Source: Nymphaea colorata (Eukaryota; Streptophyta; Magnoliopsida; Nymphaeales; Nymphaeaceae). Taken from it: DNA of 64,000 bases. This document shows, piece after piece, positions 61,798 to 64,000 of this stretch. Position numbers and translations under genes: made by a program. The notes below the pieces were generated by a model. It was not told the DNA's origin and ran no database searches. It was given only the letters and a program-made list of their open reading frames with translations. The DNA lies in the NCBI RefSeq assembly GCF_008831285.2, contig NC_045148.1, positions 14,672,802-14,736,801 on the forward strand, given 5' to 3'. Position 1 is the stretch's first letter. Each line of letters starts with the position of its first letter.

Positions 61798-63447
61798 CTT
61801 GAAGATGGTTCTGAAGATGAGTGACTGCAGTCAATCTGCCCAAATCTTGCTCTTTCTTGTACTTCAATGCTTGTGGTTAGTTAATAAGAACTTAGTTTAC
61901 AGTATGAGAGAAACTCCTAATTGGTGAATAGCAGCAGGATACGTGCTGTCTATCCAATTCCCAAACCAGTGATTTGGGAGTCTTCTTAGTAAGGGACAGA
62001 GAGAGTTTATAGTTTATGCCAATGCGACGACTATAAATGACGCAAAAGTGAAAGTGTTCCTCTTCCTGTTTTATCCCACGTATGCAACACGCCTAAATGG
62101 TTGACTTTCCTTTGATTATTGAAAGAAAATAACTATGTTAGCAAGCATTTCCTGATTTTAATATCTAATTAGGAGGTGGACCTTCACTTGCAGGAAGTGG
62201 GACGTGCTTGGCTTATGGAATGGATGTCGATTCTTTTAGATATTTAATTTTTTTATGTATACTTCCTCTTCAAAGCATTTATTATATATGTGCGGGGTTC
62301 ATTATGCAGTACTTCATGTTGCTACACAAATTTGTATGCTATTTGGCTGAAGTAGCCAGTCTCCAATATACACAGATGTAGTGATCTGCAAATGATCGAA
62401 GAACTGACCTTGTAATCGATGCCTCTAGGGGGTCACATTCGCTAAGTTTTGTGAATCACTTTGAATATATGCCGTAGTGAGATTACTGAAACTTTCTTGA
62501 TTTGCCGCTCGATTGTTGGCAAAAGTTTCGACTTCTGTAATCAAGAAAGTTTCGTTTTTGCATTATTAAAACGACTATATATATATATATCATATTGAAT
62601 TGCAGAAAACTTTTCCATCAGGGAAAGGTAAATTACATGGCATCTCTATTAATCTAAATCAGGTAGTATCAGTCACATGCCAAAACACTTTCTTCTGTAT
62701 CATAATCATCCCCGCCGGTTCTTGTGAAAGTATGATGCAGTGGACAGCTGATATCATAAACAGCAGATGTAGACCGCCACTCTAGAACCCAAACAGTGGA
62801 GCTTGGATACGGATTTTGCAGCTCGTGTCTGATCCGGATGCGACTTCGACTATGTTTAGCAGTACTACTGGATCTTACGTGTTTGAATCCCAAAGCTGTC
62901 ATTCCCCGTGGTCACTCTTCTTCCAAGCTTTAATTTCAAGTAGAGCAGTAAGGGCTCTGTCATGGCGATGCTCTTTACAGGAGCCTTCCTTCAGCAAACC
63001 TGCACATCTCCATGATGGTCTTCGAGGTTGGTGTTATGAAGGAGAAATCCATCAATTATGTCTAGTGTTACATGGGAATGCTTCATCCTGCCCCCCATTT
63101 TAATTCTCAATCTTAAAACCCCACCGACCATGGTGCCCCTCTGTAAATGTCTAGTAGCAAAAAAGCATCGCTGCAGAAGGCTGCTTTGGCTGGAGCTTTT
63201 CCTGCCGATTCAAATTCTTCAATGCAGCGAAGCTGGATTGGGAACATGAAGACCAAGAATTAGTACATAGATTTGAAGGGAAAGTTTGTGTACCGCATAC
63301 AAAAATATACAGATTTCATGTGATAGGCATAAGTCTGATCATCGACCAATATATATAGTCTCTCAAGTTCTTAACCAGATGCTGTCATTGTCAACAATTT
63401 ATCCAAGCCTCCAAGTTGCAGATCATAACGAAGTACCAAGCGTTAAA
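61798..63447. other. Spacer upstream of the receptor-kinase relic
   Basis: 3'UTR followed by unassigned sequence with (TA)n at about 62574-62590. On the minus strand near 63020-63110 there is a weak, broken resemblance to a kinase catalytic-loop region, too degraded to annotate. Several short frames of 60-95 codons are not convincing. Confidence 0.35.
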
Positions 63448-63815
63448 CTCATGGTTCTCGTTGGAGCAGGCAGGATGTTACTGTGCCTGACCCTGCTTGT
63501 CACCTTGCACCCTGCCTCAGAGCTCCTAGCGGTTCCATCCACCCGCAAATTCAAAACTTTGATGGCAACCTCTGTTCCATAGTGATCCCGAAGCAAGTTG
63601 GATTCATTGAAGTTGTTGATGACTCGTAGCAGATCAACTGTGAGACCATTCTGTGCTGCATAATCAGGTGGTTTCTCACTGGAAGAGTGATTCTACCCCT
63701 TCTTCCTCTAGAAAAGAATCATGGTGAGCAACCATCAAAATCTGTTGATGCTCATGGACTGACCCAACCTGCTGCTCAGGTTATAGATCTCAGGCGGAAT
63801 GGTACCCGTGATTTT
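63448..63815 (-). pseudogene. LRR receptor-like kinase, decayed fragment
   Basis: On the minus strand, 63815-63734 reads KITGTIPPEIYNLSSRLG and ends in a stop codon, matching a plant LRR repeat (GxIPPEIxNLSSL). Further on, 63638-63448 reads VDLLRVINNFNESNLL, then GTEVAIKVLNLRVDGTARSS, then EAGCKVTSRVRHSNIL, which is the start of an LRR-XII-type kinase domain with the VAIK lysine. The glycine-rich loop is missing (NLL runs straight into a short DHYGTEVAIK). The transmembrane part between the two blocks is absent or unreadable. Both the stop and the deletions show it is broken. The remaining LRRs would lie to the right, outside the window. Confidence 0.8.
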
Positions 63816-64000
63816 GCGTTTGGATTTTAAGCCTGGTGTTGGCGTATAGAAGCTTGGATATGCACACCAGTTAAGCACATTGAAAAGTTTAAGTTTGTCG
63901 TTCAAAACTTTCACAAAACTGATAGATATTTCTGAAAGATCATTAAAAGAAAGAGGTGTTTGAGAAATGCGAGTAGACTCCGAACGACATCTGAATTAGA

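Overview
The window is nuclear DNA from a flowering plant. The genes are split by AT-rich introns with GT-AG ends. Coding exons are moderately GC-rich, and the spacers are full of (TA)n, (GA)n and degenerate transposon remnants. An H-type seed oleosin, a plastid SLH protein, a prenylated HIPP-type tail and a plant LRR receptor-kinase relic all point to angiosperms. I cannot place the species. Gene models below were built by hand from splice signals, reading phase and recalled family sequences; no alignment was run.

Layout, left to right. (1) 1-3933, minus: 5' half of a RecQ helicase gene of the plant RECQL3 type, running off the left edge and containing an 8-nt microexon. (2) 5653-10228, plus: a ten-exon gene resembling the N-terminal part of the animal DNA-repair scaffold SPIDR, head to head with the RecQ gene; intron 8 holds a 319-bp TIR element. 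(3) 11073-15524, minus: complete eIF2B delta subunit in seven exons. (4) 18301-24312, plus: plastid S-layer-homology/coiled-coil protein in eleven exons. (5) 25401-25937, plus: intronless H-oleosin with paired ABREs. (6) 25.9-35.4 kb: repeat-rich spacer containing one intronless membrane-protein gene (29290-29889, minus) and an LTR-retrotransposon relic. (7) 35446-37014, plus: small protein with a Tat-type thylakoid-lumen signal. (8) 39830-40741, minus: HIPP-like protein without an HMA domain but with potential lipidation sites at both ends. (9) 43417-44961, minus: intronless 514-residue plant protein of unknown role. (10) 48620-58637, plus: three tandem small J-domain co-chaperone genes with the same five-exon structure and similar heat-shock-type promoters, separated by TE-derived spacer. 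(11) 61354-61797, plus: short secreted proline/cysteine-rich protein with a GPI-type tail. (12) About 63.4-63.8 kb, minus: broken LRR receptor kinase.

The clearest possible functional link is the divergent RecQ/SPIDR-like pair. In animals SPIDR is known to bridge the RecQ helicase BLM and RAD51, so a SPIDR-N-like gene sharing an upstream region with a plant RecQ gene is the observation most worth testing. The J-domain array is a local gene-family expansion with a shared regulatory design. The other genes look like unrelated neighbours, as is usual in plant genomes.
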